NCBI RefSeq assembly: GCF_018889955.1
Contig: NZ_CP076545.1
Span: forward strand, 1,302,001-1,366,000
Length of the DNA: 64,000 bases
Reading direction: 5' to 3'
DNA from: Collinsella sp. zg1085
GTDB lineage: Bacteria; Actinomycetota; Coriobacteriia; Coriobacteriales; Coriobacteriaceae
The translations under genes were made by a program, and so were the position numbers. Under the pieces are notes generated by a model that worked only from the letters and a program-made list of their open reading frames with translations, was not told the DNA's origin and ran no database searches. Below, in pieces: positions 56,771 to 64,000 of the stretch. Position 1 is the first letter of the stretch. Each line of letters starts with the position of its first letter.

Positions 56771-56990
56771 AACCTGAAAAGGACGGCGGATATATGACCC
56801 TGCTCAGAAGATAGTCGATGGGCTTTGAAGAGGGCACAGATATGTGGCTTGTTCGGCGATAGTCAGTAAACCTTAAAGCAATTGCACACGCGCGACCTGC
56901 TCGGCAAGCGTTTAATGGACGCTGTGAGCAAGTACACACGCACGGCTTGCTGGGTAAATTGTCTATAAACTCTATAGGAATCACATATAT
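56771..56990. repeat. Degenerate tandem array of about 50-bp units
   Basis: Four units of 46-52 bases start at 56771, 56823, 56869 and 56919, with a partial fifth at 56969. Shared features are an ACCTT/ACCTG start, an ACACGCGCGACCTGCTCGG-like middle and a GATAG/TTTAATGG end. It lies in the gap between the dehydrogenase and the MFS gene; the 133-residue frame across it is a repeat artefact. Confidence 0.65.
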
Positions 56991-56996
56991 CTAGCG

Positions 56997-58205
56997 CTAT
57001 TCCCATGAAGAATGGACTGCTTTGCTCATGCGAAAAACAGCGGGTACATATATACAGGCAGTTACGCCGAGCGCCATCAATAAAAGTTGAGGTAAAGTCA
57101 CAAACTCAAGTGCCATAGCGCTTATACCATAGAACAATAAAGCCGCACAAGAAATCATCTGACTTTGTAGTGAGATACAAGTATTTCGTAATTCTGAAGG
57201 ACACGCCTCTTGAAACGCGCGATATCGAATGGCTCCCGATAGGGTTCCAAGAATTGATTCACCAATATAGATAAGCGGAACAAACATCACCGGAATAGCA
57301 GATAATAAGATGAGCGCGGTAAATGGTAGTTTTATAATTGAGGTAATCATAAAGAATTGTTTAGTATTAACTGTCCTCAAAATTCTTGACGTAAACAAAC
57401 CAAGTCCAGCAGCAATAAGCAACTGAAGAGCCAATGATAAGCCAGCCAGAAAAGGGCTAAGTCCCATATCACGCAAAATTATGATGTAAAAATCTTCAAA
57501 CGCAACGAAGGTAAAAGCTTGCGCCAAGTCAATTAGTAAGCCGGCAACTAATATAGGTCTTGTTTTAAGCATTTGTTTAATTGCGCTCAGCGACTGCTTC
57601 TCCTGCATCTCATTACTATTAGGATGGCGTAGTTCTCGAATGAGGCTTGTTGCGATGATTGCTAAAAGTATTGCTATAAGATCGCAAATAATTCCAAACA
57701 CCATAAGTTGTTGCCCAGCTAATAAACCGCCCAAAATAACTGATAGTGCATAAGAACCAAAAAACGCCATGCGATCCCAAGTGTTATAGCGAATAAGCTC
57801 CGATTCCTCAATACTATCGACAAAAAGAGACTCAATAGAGCCACTTACACAGGATAGGGCTATTCCACGCAAAATGAAGGCTGGTATAAGCCATACAAAA
57901 TCACGAACAACGAGCAGCATAACAAGGTAAACTACCAATCCTCCCAAGCCAGCTAAACCACTTGCCTTTCTGCCAAACCTATCGCCCATATACCCTGTAG
58001 GAATTTCAAAAACAAATTTTGAAGCTTGGTAACAAAGAAGGAGCAGCGAAACCTGTCCGAGTGATAAGCCTCCTTGTTGCAAAAAAGTAGTAAGGAAATA
58101 CAACATAGTTGAAAAGTTTGAGAAAAATACAAATAGTAGATATTGAACTACAACAGGATTTCTAGTTTTACTTAAGCTAGATTCCGTAGCAACCTTGTTA
58201 GTCAT
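56997..58205 (-). CDS. MFS transporter
   Basis: 402 residues with 12 predicted membrane helices. The loop between helices 2 and 3 has GYMGDRFGRKAS (MFS motif A), which suggests an H+-coupled drug or metabolite exporter. It follows a LysR regulator gene by about 100 bases on the same strand, and is likely controlled by it. AAAG lies upstream of the ATG. Confidence 0.88.
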   Translation of the reverse strand: MTNKVATESSLSKTRNPVVVQYLLFVFFSNFSTMLYFLTTFLQQGGLSLGQVSLLLLCYQASKFVFEIPTGYMGDRFGRKASGLAGLGGLVVYLVMLLVVRDFVWLIPAFILRGIALSCVSGSIESLFVDSIEESELIRYNTWDRMAFFGSYALSVILGGLLAGQQLMVFGIICDLIAILLAIIATSLIRELRHPNSNEMQEKQSLSAIKQMLKTRPILVAGLLIDLAQAFTFVAFEDFYIIILRDMGLSPFLAGLSLALQLLIAAGLGLFTSRILRTVNTKQFFMITSIIKLPFTALILLSAIPVMFVPLIYIGESILGTLSGAIRYRAFQEACPSELRNTCISLQSQMISCAALLFYGISAMALEFVTLPQLLLMALGVTACIYVPAVFRMSKAVHSSWE

Positions 58206-58307
58206 TTTTTAGTTCTTTCCATGCTATATAGAAATAAACCTTTTAATGAGCCTACATCTACTTTTGTCATATTTAATTTTCTAGTGTCATATTGTTTTGA
58301 ACACTAA

Positions 58308-59210
58308 TTAGTCAAGTACTTGTAAGTTTTCAATTGAGTGCCAATATACTTTCTGAAGCCACTTCCCCCAGTTACCTTGTTTGCAGCAGAAATACACGGG
58401 TAATTGAGCTTTTTTCTGAGAGTCAAGATAGACCATTCCACTTGACACCTCTGGCATATTTTTATATATCGAATTCGATAGACCAAATATCACACCGCCC
58501 TCTCGCATAAAAGCAAGATGACTATCTATATCAGGTGAAATATCTCTAAAGCGCATTGCAAGTAAATCTGATGTTGGTAGATTTCTAAATACAGTCATTA
58601 CCTCTGAAAAGCAGTAGGGATTTGCAAAAAGATGCTTTGAAATGAAATTTGAATTAAGTGAAACAGAATTATGCGTCACACGTTCATCAATCCAATAAGC
58701 ATACATCGTAACTGACCTAACATCATGAAAGACTATTCCGTTTACCTGAGTTCGACCAAATACAAGTGCAGCATCTGTAATCCCGTGTTCCACAACTGCG
58801 TGTAATGAACTACCCGTCTGATGCCACACATCAAGATGAATATCAGGATAAGCCTCAAGAAACCGCTCATAAGCCTCGTCTTCAAACAAACTACCTCGTC
58901 CAAAAAGCTGAGGTACATATAGACGAAAATGACCATCTGGAGAAATTCCTTCATGAAGCTCAGATTTCAACTGACCTAACTCTCGACACTGACTCAGAAT
59001 AATAGCGGCACGTTGCGATACCTCAACTCCATGTTGAGTTGGAATCAGCTCATTTCCAGAACGAATAAAGAGTTGTGTGCCTAATTCTTCTTCAAGCTTT
59101 TTTATTGCAATTGACACCGCTTGGGGAGAGACGTGCAAGTTATATGAAGCAGGTCGAATTCCACCACAGGAGATAACTGCTTGGAGGTACTCAAGCTGGT
59201 GTAGGTTCAT
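58308..59210 (-). CDS. LysR-family transcriptional regulator
   Basis: 300 residues. The N-terminal winged helix reads LHQLEYLQAVISCGGIRPAS to VSIAIKKLEEELGTQLFIRSG, and the rest is a type 2 periplasmic-binding-like effector domain. Start is taken at the second of two ATGs. It is upstream of the MFS gene on the same strand, a common regulator-exporter pair; the ligand is unknown. The coding sequence is AT-rich compared with its neighbours. Confidence 0.9.
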   Translation of the reverse strand: MNLHQLEYLQAVISCGGIRPASYNLHVSPQAVSIAIKKLEEELGTQLFIRSGNELIPTQHGVEVSQRAAIILSQCRELGQLKSELHEGISPDGHFRLYVPQLFGRGSLFEDEAYERFLEAYPDIHLDVWHQTGSSLHAVVEHGITDAALVFGRTQVNGIVFHDVRSVTMYAYWIDERVTHNSVSLNSNFISKHLFANPYCFSEVMTVFRNLPTSDLLAMRFRDISPDIDSHLAFMREGGVIFGLSNSIYKNMPEVSSGMVYLDSQKKAQLPVYFCCKQGNWGKWLQKVYWHSIENLQVLD

Positions 59211-59676
59211 CATGCCTCAATCTTCATACCAACTTCTGAGATAATTAATTATACAGTTGAATTACATTTTTGTCGAAATCATGAGTTAGTCTGAGCACAA
59301 TTCTTATTGTTATCAAGTGGCATCACTCAGAAGATGTCGTGTTTGAATCAGCTCTTAGACAAAAAGTACTAGGGTTTAGCACATTAAGTCACAAATAGAA
59401 ACCTGTTGCTTTGACAAAAAACGAGTTTGTACTCTGTATAACACCGCAGGTTAGTATTTGATTGATAAAGCTACAGATAGATGAGTGTAAGTAAAACAGC
59501 ATATGTCGCCTATACCAAATTTATCAGTTTTGCCAATGCTCGAGTTAGAAGTATTATACACGCATCAAATTGACTACTGTTATTAAAGCGACAGCCGCTT
59601 ACCAATGTCGGGAGTCGTCACGCACGCTCAGTGAATCGATTGCCGTTCCTCGTAGCGGCGACAGCCTACCTCTTTT

Positions 59677-59803
59677 GACAGAAACGGGCAATTTGGCAGT
59701 ATAGAACCCCCGTGGGTTACTTATTATTTTATAAACCTGCAGGTAGATGAGGTACAGTTTTTATGCTAGAGGGGGTTTATTGCCAGATTGCCTGTTTTTG
59801 TCA
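59677..59803. mobile_element. MITE-like inverted repeat
   Basis: A left arm at 59677-59711 (GACAGAAACGGGCAATTTGG onward to CCCCC) is an imperfect inverted copy of a right arm at 59771-59803 (GGGGGTTTATTGCCAGATTG onward to GTC). The right arm's TGCCAGATTGCCCGTTTCTGTC part is repeated directly at about 59812-59834. About 127 bases with no coding capacity; a target duplication was not found. Confidence 0.5.
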
Positions 59804-59837
59804 GAATTTAGTGCCAGATTGCCCGTTTCTGTCAAAA

Positions 59838-60069
59838 CAGCTAGCCGCAAAATAGCGGCAACCAAGCGAAGTAACGGCGGGTCATCAAAGTAACAGCTTA
59901 ATCAAGAAAAGCAACAACTAGACGGCAAAATAACAGTAACCCAAGCGCGGTAGCAGTCAGACAAACAAAGCAACAACTGGCCGTCAAATTAATAGCAATT
60001 CAAGCACGGTAGCAATCAGACAAACAAAGTAACAGCTGGTCGTCAAAACAACCGCTAGCCAAGCAAATC
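59838..60069. repeat. Degenerate tandem array of about 59-bp units
   Basis: Units at 59838 (56 bases), 59894 (21, partial), 59915 (59), 59974 (59) and 60033 (37, partial). The third and fourth are closely similar and end in CAGACAAACAAAG(C/T)AA. It sits between the inverted repeat and the PFL radical subunit gene. Confidence 0.75.
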
Positions 60070-60096
60070 TAAACCAACTCAAACCACGTTACATGA

Positions 60097-60161
60097 GTAG
60101 TGGCATGACCCCCTAAAAGAACTATCGCAAAGCGCAGTTCTCTCAAAAGCCATGCCACTAC
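60097..60161 (-). terminator. Nested hairpin downstream of the PFL radical-subunit gene
   Basis: GTAGTGGCATG (60097-60107) pairs perfectly with CATGCCACTAC (60151-60161), with an inner AGAACT/AGTTCT stem. It lies about 80 bases past the radical-subunit stop. A T tract is missing, so it may protect the mRNA end or end transcription weakly. Confidence 0.5.
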
Positions 60162-60238
60162 CCTAATAAACAAACCAGCACTATATGGCGAAGCGTAATC
60201 GAACTTACGCCCCACCATCTAGCAAAGCGCTATGTTGC

Positions 60239-60490
60239 CTACATTCCTTCGTGGAAGGTACGTGAGATAACCTCATCTTGCTGCTCACGAGTCAGCGTGT
60301 GAAAGTTCACAGCATAGCCTGACACACGAATGGTGAGCTGCGGATACTTCTCGGGATGCTCTTGAGCATCAAGCAGCGTGTCGCGATTAAATACGTTCAC
60401 GTTGAGATGATGACCGCCCTGCTCAGCATAGGCATCAAGCATACCAACCAGATTATCAGCCTGAGCCTGAGCAACGTCTTGAACCTTCAT
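60239..60490 (-). CDS. Separate glycyl-radical subunit of pyruvate formate-lyase
   Basis: 83 residues, AAAGGAGG upstream. It matches the last 75 residues of ordinary [43 protein letters not shown] and the final SRTFHEGM, with the radical glycine in RVSGYAV. The gene lies 62 bases after the core subunit gene, which lacks exactly this region. It resembles GrcA/YfiD in being a free radical domain. In E. coli GrcA replaces a damaged part of full-length PFL, whereas here the core has none of its own. Confidence 0.9.
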   Translation of the reverse strand: MKVQDVAQAQADNLVGMLDAYAEQGGHHLNVNVFNRDTLLDAQEHPEKYPQLTIRVSGYAVNFHTLTREQQDEVISRTFHEGM

Positions 60491-60552
60491 GTTTCCTCCT
60501 TTGTTTGCAGGCTTTCCTGCACCTTACACCAAACTAAACCAAACGGACTAAA

Positions 60553-62670
60553 CTACTCACCATCAATTGCACCCGCCGGAGCCGAAGCATCCGCCTGGCA
60601 CGCACAATCAACTGCGTTTTCAATAAAGATGTCATCGAGGTCAATCTCGTTAAACATAACCTCGCCATCCTTGCCCAAAGCACCCGGTACAATCGAGAAG
60701 GTATTTGAGATGCCATCCTGCGCATCGCGGAACGGCAGCTTTGACACCGACGACAAAGACGCAATGGCACCATGGCTATCACGTTTGTGCATGGGATTAG
60801 CTCCCGGCGCGAACGGCACACCAGCAGCACGACCATCTGGTGTAGCACCAGTCTTTTTACCGTATACCACGTTAGACGTAATGGTTAGTACCGAGGTAGT
60901 AGGTACCGAATGACGATAGGTATCGTTCATGCGGATATACTCCATGAATTGGTGAACAATGTCGTGAGCAAGCGAATCTACGCGGTCGTCATCGTTGCCA
61001 TACTTGGGGAAGTCGCCCTCAATTGAAAAGTCAACAATAATGCCGTTCTCATCACGCACTGGATGCACCTTGGCATACTTAATAGCCGAAAGCGAGTCTG
61101 CAACAACTGACAAACCAGCAATACCCGTAGCAAACCAGCGATGAACGTGCTTGTCGTGCAGTGCCATCTGAATGCGCTCGTAGCAGTACTTATCATGCAT
61201 GTAATGAATGATGTTGAGCGAGTTAACGTATACGCCTGCTAACCACTTCATCATGTCTTTGTACTTGCTCATCACGTCGTCAAAATCAAGGGTATCACCC
61301 TCTACCACGCGATACTGCGGACCTACCTGCTTTTTGGATACCTCATCTACACCGCCGTTGAGCGCATAAAGCAAGCACTTTGCCAAATTGGCACGAGCAC
61401 CAAAGAACTGCATCTCTTTGCCCACACGCATAGACGACACGCAGCAAGCAATAGCATAATCGTCGCCGTGATAAACGCGCATCAAATCATCGTTTTCGTA
61501 TTGAATGGACGAACTCGCAATGGAGGTCTTAGCGCAGAACTCCTTAAAGTTTTGCGGCAGCTTAGTGCTCCAAAGTACGGTCAGGTTAGGCTCGGGCGAG
61601 GTGCCCATGTTCTCAAGCGTATGCAAATAGCGGAAGCTCATCTTGGTTACCAGCGGACGACCGTCAACTCCCATACCACCAATAGACTCAGTTACCCACT
61701 GCGGGTCGCCGGTAAAGAGTGCCTGATACTCAGGGGTGCGCGCAAACTTAACCATGCGCAGCTTCATAATGAAGTGATCAACAAACTCCTGAATCTGCTC
61801 CTCAGTAAAGGTGCCGCGTGCAAGGTCGCGCTCAGCGTAGATGTCGATGAAGGTGCTGGTGCGACCTATCGACATAGCAGCGCCGTTTTGCTCTTTAACC
61901 GCAGCGAGGAACGCGAAGTACATCCATTGGATAGCCTCTTGCGTGTTGCTTGCTGGCTGTGAAATATCAAAGCCATAGAAGTCGGCCATCATCTTGAGCT
62001 CGCCCAGCGCCCGAATCTGCTCGGAAAGCTCCTCGCGGTCACGAATGTTTTCTTCGGTCATAACCACAGGGGTTGAGGCCTTTTGAGCCTGCTTGTCTTT
62101 GATTAAATAATCAACGCCGTACAGCGCCACACGGCGATAATCGCCGATGATGCGACCGCGTCCATAGCCATCAGGCAAGCCGGTGATGATATGAGCTGAG
62201 CGACAGGCGCGCATCTCATCGGTATAGGCATCAAATACGCCCGCGTTGTGCGTTTTGCGGCGGAAGGTGTAGTTCTCAACAACCTCAGGGTCAATCTCGT
62301 ATCCGTGCTGAGCAGCTGCCTGCACCGAAATACGAATACCGCCGTTAACGTGTAGAGCGCGCTTAAGCGGTTGCTCTGTCTGCAAGCCAACAATGGTCTC
62401 TTTGCTGGGATTTTGGTTGTCAATATATCCTGCAGGATGTGAGCAAATGCCCGTAACTGTTTTTGTGTCCATATCGAGCACGCCGCCGCGTTTGCGCTCT
62501 TCAAGCAGCAAATCTAAAACCTGATTCCATAAATCAGTTGTACGCTCAGTAGGTCCTGCTAAAAACGAATCGTCACCTTCATAGGGGGTGTAGTTTTTTT
62601 GGATAAAGTCGCGTACATCGACTTCTTGCTCCCAATTGCCACCCTCAAATCCGTCCCATGCCTCGTGCAT
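60553..62670 (-). CDS. pflB: Pyruvate formate-lyase core subunit without glycyl-radical domain
   Basis: 705 residues. Standard PFL motifs are present: [17 protein letters not shown], the adjacent active-site cysteines in [40 protein letters not shown] and [28 protein letters not shown]. The sequence stops after [24 protein letters not shown] with a short unrelated tail ([16 protein letters not shown]), where normal PFL continues with the radical domain. That domain is encoded 62 bases downstream. It converts pyruvate and CoA to acetyl-CoA and formate in anaerobic growth. AAGGAG precedes the ATG. Confidence 0.93.
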   Translation of the reverse strand: MHEAWDGFEGGNWEQEVDVRDFIQKNYTPYEGDDSFLAGPTERTTDLWNQVLDLLLEERKRGGVLDMDTKTVTGICSHPAGYIDNQNPSKETIVGLQTEQPLKRALHVNGGIRISVQAAAQHGYEIDPEVVENYTFRRKTHNAGVFDAYTDEMRACRSAHIITGLPDGYGRGRIIGDYRRVALYGVDYLIKDKQAQKASTPVVMTEENIRDREELSEQIRALGELKMMADFYGFDISQPASNTQEAIQWMYFAFLAAVKEQNGAAMSIGRTSTFIDIYAERDLARGTFTEEQIQEFVDHFIMKLRMVKFARTPEYQALFTGDPQWVTESIGGMGVDGRPLVTKMSFRYLHTLENMGTSPEPNLTVLWSTKLPQNFKEFCAKTSIASSSIQYENDDLMRVYHGDDYAIACCVSSMRVGKEMQFFGARANLAKCLLYALNGGVDEVSKKQVGPQYRVVEGDTLDFDDVMSKYKDMMKWLAGVYVNSLNIIHYMHDKYCYERIQMALHDKHVHRWFATGIAGLSVVADSLSAIKYAKVHPVRDENGIIVDFSIEGDFPKYGNDDDRVDSLAHDIVHQFMEYIRMNDTYRHSVPTTSVLTITSNVVYGKKTGATPDGRAAGVPFAPGANPMHKRDSHGAIASLSSVSKLPFRDAQDGISNTFSIVPGALGKDGEVMFNEIDLDDIFIENAVDCACQADASAPAGAIDGE

Positions 62671-62829
62671 TTACTAACCACGCTCCTTGATAAGGCTGCG
62701 GCTCTGCATGCACTGCTCAGCCGCAGGTGATTGGTACGAAGGGCCTTGAGGTGCTGTGAATGAGTCAATCAGTGCCTCACACATTGCTCAAGCACATCGA
62801 CCGTGAACTATGCGCATAGTCTAACATAG

Positions 62830-62867
62830 GTAAACAGGTTTATCTATTAAATTGTTAACTGGTTTAC
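62830..62867. promoter_or_regulatory. Inverted repeat upstream of the pfl genes
   Basis: GTAAACAGGTT (62830-62840) and AACTGGTTTAC (62857-62867) are imperfect inverted copies with a 16-base AT-rich spacer, about 160 bases upstream of the pflB start. It could be an operator for a redox or carbon regulator, or part of the promoter; it matches neither a classical FNR nor a Rex box closely. Confidence 0.45.
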
Positions 62868-62945
62868 ATGTCATTGACGTGGCATTTTATAAATGTGCTA
62901 ACAAAACCGCACATTTAGCCATATACGAGCATTTTTCTTTCAAAA

Positions 62946-62985
62946 CTATGAAAAGACCGAGCAGCATTATTGCCACTCGGTCTTT
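62946..62985 (-). terminator. Intrinsic terminator after the FtsX-like permease gene
   Basis: AAAGACCGAG (62952-62961) pairs perfectly with CTCGGTCTTT (62976-62985); on the minus strand TTTTC-rich sequence follows. It lies about 30 bases past the stop of the 63013 gene. Confidence 0.8.
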
Positions 62986-63012
62986 GAAAAACGTGCAGAA
63001 CTTGTGTTGAAA

Positions 63013-64000
63013 CTACACCGTATGCCTTACTAAGATGGCATCGCGAATCATCGATTTACTCATAATGTAGGTCGCAAGGAAATAGCCTCCGTATGCCAAT
63101 ACAAATATCAGCGAGAACATCCACGAAATAGTGAAGCCACCAAATGCTTCTATCAAGCGGACTACCACCGTAAGAGCCACACAGGCATGAACAAAGCCCA
63201 CCGCCAGCGGAAAAAAGAAAAAGACGGATTGCTGAGCGAGCGCCGAGCGCATAATCTGAGGCGTTGGCGTGCCAAGCTCAGAGAGCACACGATAATTGCG
63301 TCCTGCATCTGAAACACCTGCAAGCTGCTGAATTGCCAGAATAGCTGCACATGCAATTACTAGGGTAAAGCCGATATAAATAGCCAGATAGCTCACCATG
63401 CCGTAAAGATCATTGCTGCTCTCAAAAATCTCTGTCTTCAAAACACCGGTTGCAATAAAGCCCACTTGATTATCGTTCTGATACAACTTGGGAAGGTCAG
63501 GGTCACGAGTGATATAGCTATCCGCCTCTTTAACATCAAGGTTACTACGATATTTCAGCACGAGCGTACTTGTAGCTACCGGATATATTCCTGCATCTAT
63601 CACGGCATCTGGCACCACAAGTGTTCCTCCGTTAGTAACCTGTCCCATACCAAGATTTGATGCCTTCTGGTCAACCTTATCTGCCACCGGAAACAGCTGA
63701 TGTCCTGCCACATTTACCGGTATCTTATGAGCCATAACTGCGTCAAAAGTTTTTACAATTGCATCACCTAAGTCGCTGGTAAAAAGATAACCCTGCTCTC
63801 CGAGACTAACCTCAGGCAATCCACGAAAACGCAGGTAGGCATTATACGTGCTCTCTTTAATAAGTGAGGGGCCAAACGTTGTTGCATTGGAGTGCTCCAT
63901 GCCAAGAGGTATTTCTGCACCTGCCTTGCGCAACAAATCGAGAAAGTCTATATCGGGCTTATGAGCACCAACAGGAACGGACCAATAGGTATCAATCTGC
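63013..64000 (-). CDS. FtsX-like ABC transporter permease (partial, 5' end outside)
   Basis: At least 328 residues; the frame is open to the window edge. A long extracellular part is followed by three to four C-terminal membrane segments (SYLAIYIGFTLVIACAAILA, FFFPLAVGFVHACVALTVV and others), as in FtsX/MacB/BceB permeases. SDAGRNYRVLSELGTP in the cytoplasmic loop is typical. It probably belongs to a longer transporter operon beyond the window; export or lipid-handling cargo unknown. Confidence 0.8.
   Translation of the reverse strand, partial: QIDTYWSVPVGAHKPDIDFLDLLRKAGAEIPLGMEHSNATTFGPSLIKESTYNAYLRFRGLPEVSLGEQGYLFTSDLGDAIVKTFDAVMAHKIPVNVAGHQLFPVADKVDQKASNLGMGQVTNGGTLVVPDAVIDAGIYPVATSTLVLKYRSNLDVKEADSYITRDPDLPKLYQNDNQVGFIATGVLKTEIFESSNDLYGMVSYLAIYIGFTLVIACAAILAIQQLAGVSDAGRNYRVLSELGTPTPQIMRSALAQQSVFFFFPLAVGFVHACVALTVVVRLIEAFGGFTISWMFSLIFVLAYGGYFLATYIMSKSMIRDAILVRHTV

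Larger units (their letters stand above)
59214..60238. other. Gene-poor region
   Basis: About 1 kb without a believable gene. It holds an imperfect inverted repeat (59677-59803), a 59-bp tandem array (59838-60069) and a long hairpin (60097-60161). The first 450 bases are AT-rich and featureless to me. Confidence 0.6.

Noticed and set aside
56583-56984. 133-residue minus-strand frame between the dehydrogenase and MFS genes
   Set aside because: It runs across the degenerate 50-bp array, has no ribosome site and no recognisable domain.

Overview
The window looks like chromosomal DNA of an anaerobic, low-to-mid GC actinobacterium of the class Coriobacteriia, most likely the Atopobium/Lancefieldella/Olsenella group. 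This is an inference from gene content and style: long actinobacterial RpoB/RpoC, a transketolase split into two subunits, GatCAB, LuxS, pyruvate formate-lyase with its activase, ECF transport and Shine-Dalgarno-rich operons. I did no database search.

Layout. 0-14 kb holds housekeeping genes: U32 peptidase-family hydroxylase, class A PBP, ArgR, a GT2-like protein, TruA, a fused ECF module (two ABC domains plus EcfT), both transketolase halves, a DUF1648 protein and YchF. 14-22 kb is rpoBC, whose beta' carries a C-terminal domain resembling the RNA polymerase alpha CTD. 22-28 kb is galU, a C26 amidotransferase-like hydrolase and a polar amino-acid ABC transporter. 28-32 kb is an ABC-2 exporter with a two-component system. 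32-34 kb is rplJ-rplL behind an attenuator leader. 34.8-35.5 kb is tRNA-Val(UAC) followed by a tandem array of a 187-bp repeat that copies the tRNA 3' end, its terminator and a strongly folded module. 36.9-37.4 kb is tmRNA (ssrA).

Immediately after ssrA comes a foreign-looking island (about 37.4-41.5 kb). It has a truncated gene, a 58-residue ribbon-helix-helix protein behind a clear promoter and ACGT-repeat operator, a 642-residue nuclease-methyltransferase resembling BcgI subunit A, and a specificity gene with three target-recognition units. These units are separated by a G9 tract and a (GA)7 tract, each of which breaks the frame; small length changes would rejoin them. It reads as a phase-variable Type IIB-like restriction-modification locus with three specificity modules, and is the main finding with the tRNA-linked array.

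41.6-43.3 kb holds a lipoprotein and an arginase-fold protein. 43.4-47.9 kb is a zinc-uptake operon (ZnuA-ZnuC-ZnuB plus a histidine-triad surface protein) behind a Zur-like palindrome. 48-52.2 kb is gatCAB and luxS. 53.2-56.4 kb is a zinc alcohol dehydrogenase, a COG0523/CobW GTPase and the PFL activase. 57-59.2 kb is an MFS transporter and a LysR regulator. 60.2-62.7 kb is a pyruvate formate-lyase split into a 705-residue core and a separate 83-residue glycyl-radical subunit. The window ends inside an FtsX-like permease.

Several gene-poor gaps hold degenerate tandem repeats of about 20, 50 or 59 bp. Fermentation genes (adh, pflA, pflB and its radical subunit), zinc uptake/zinc chaperone genes and amino-acid transporters dominate the metabolic content.
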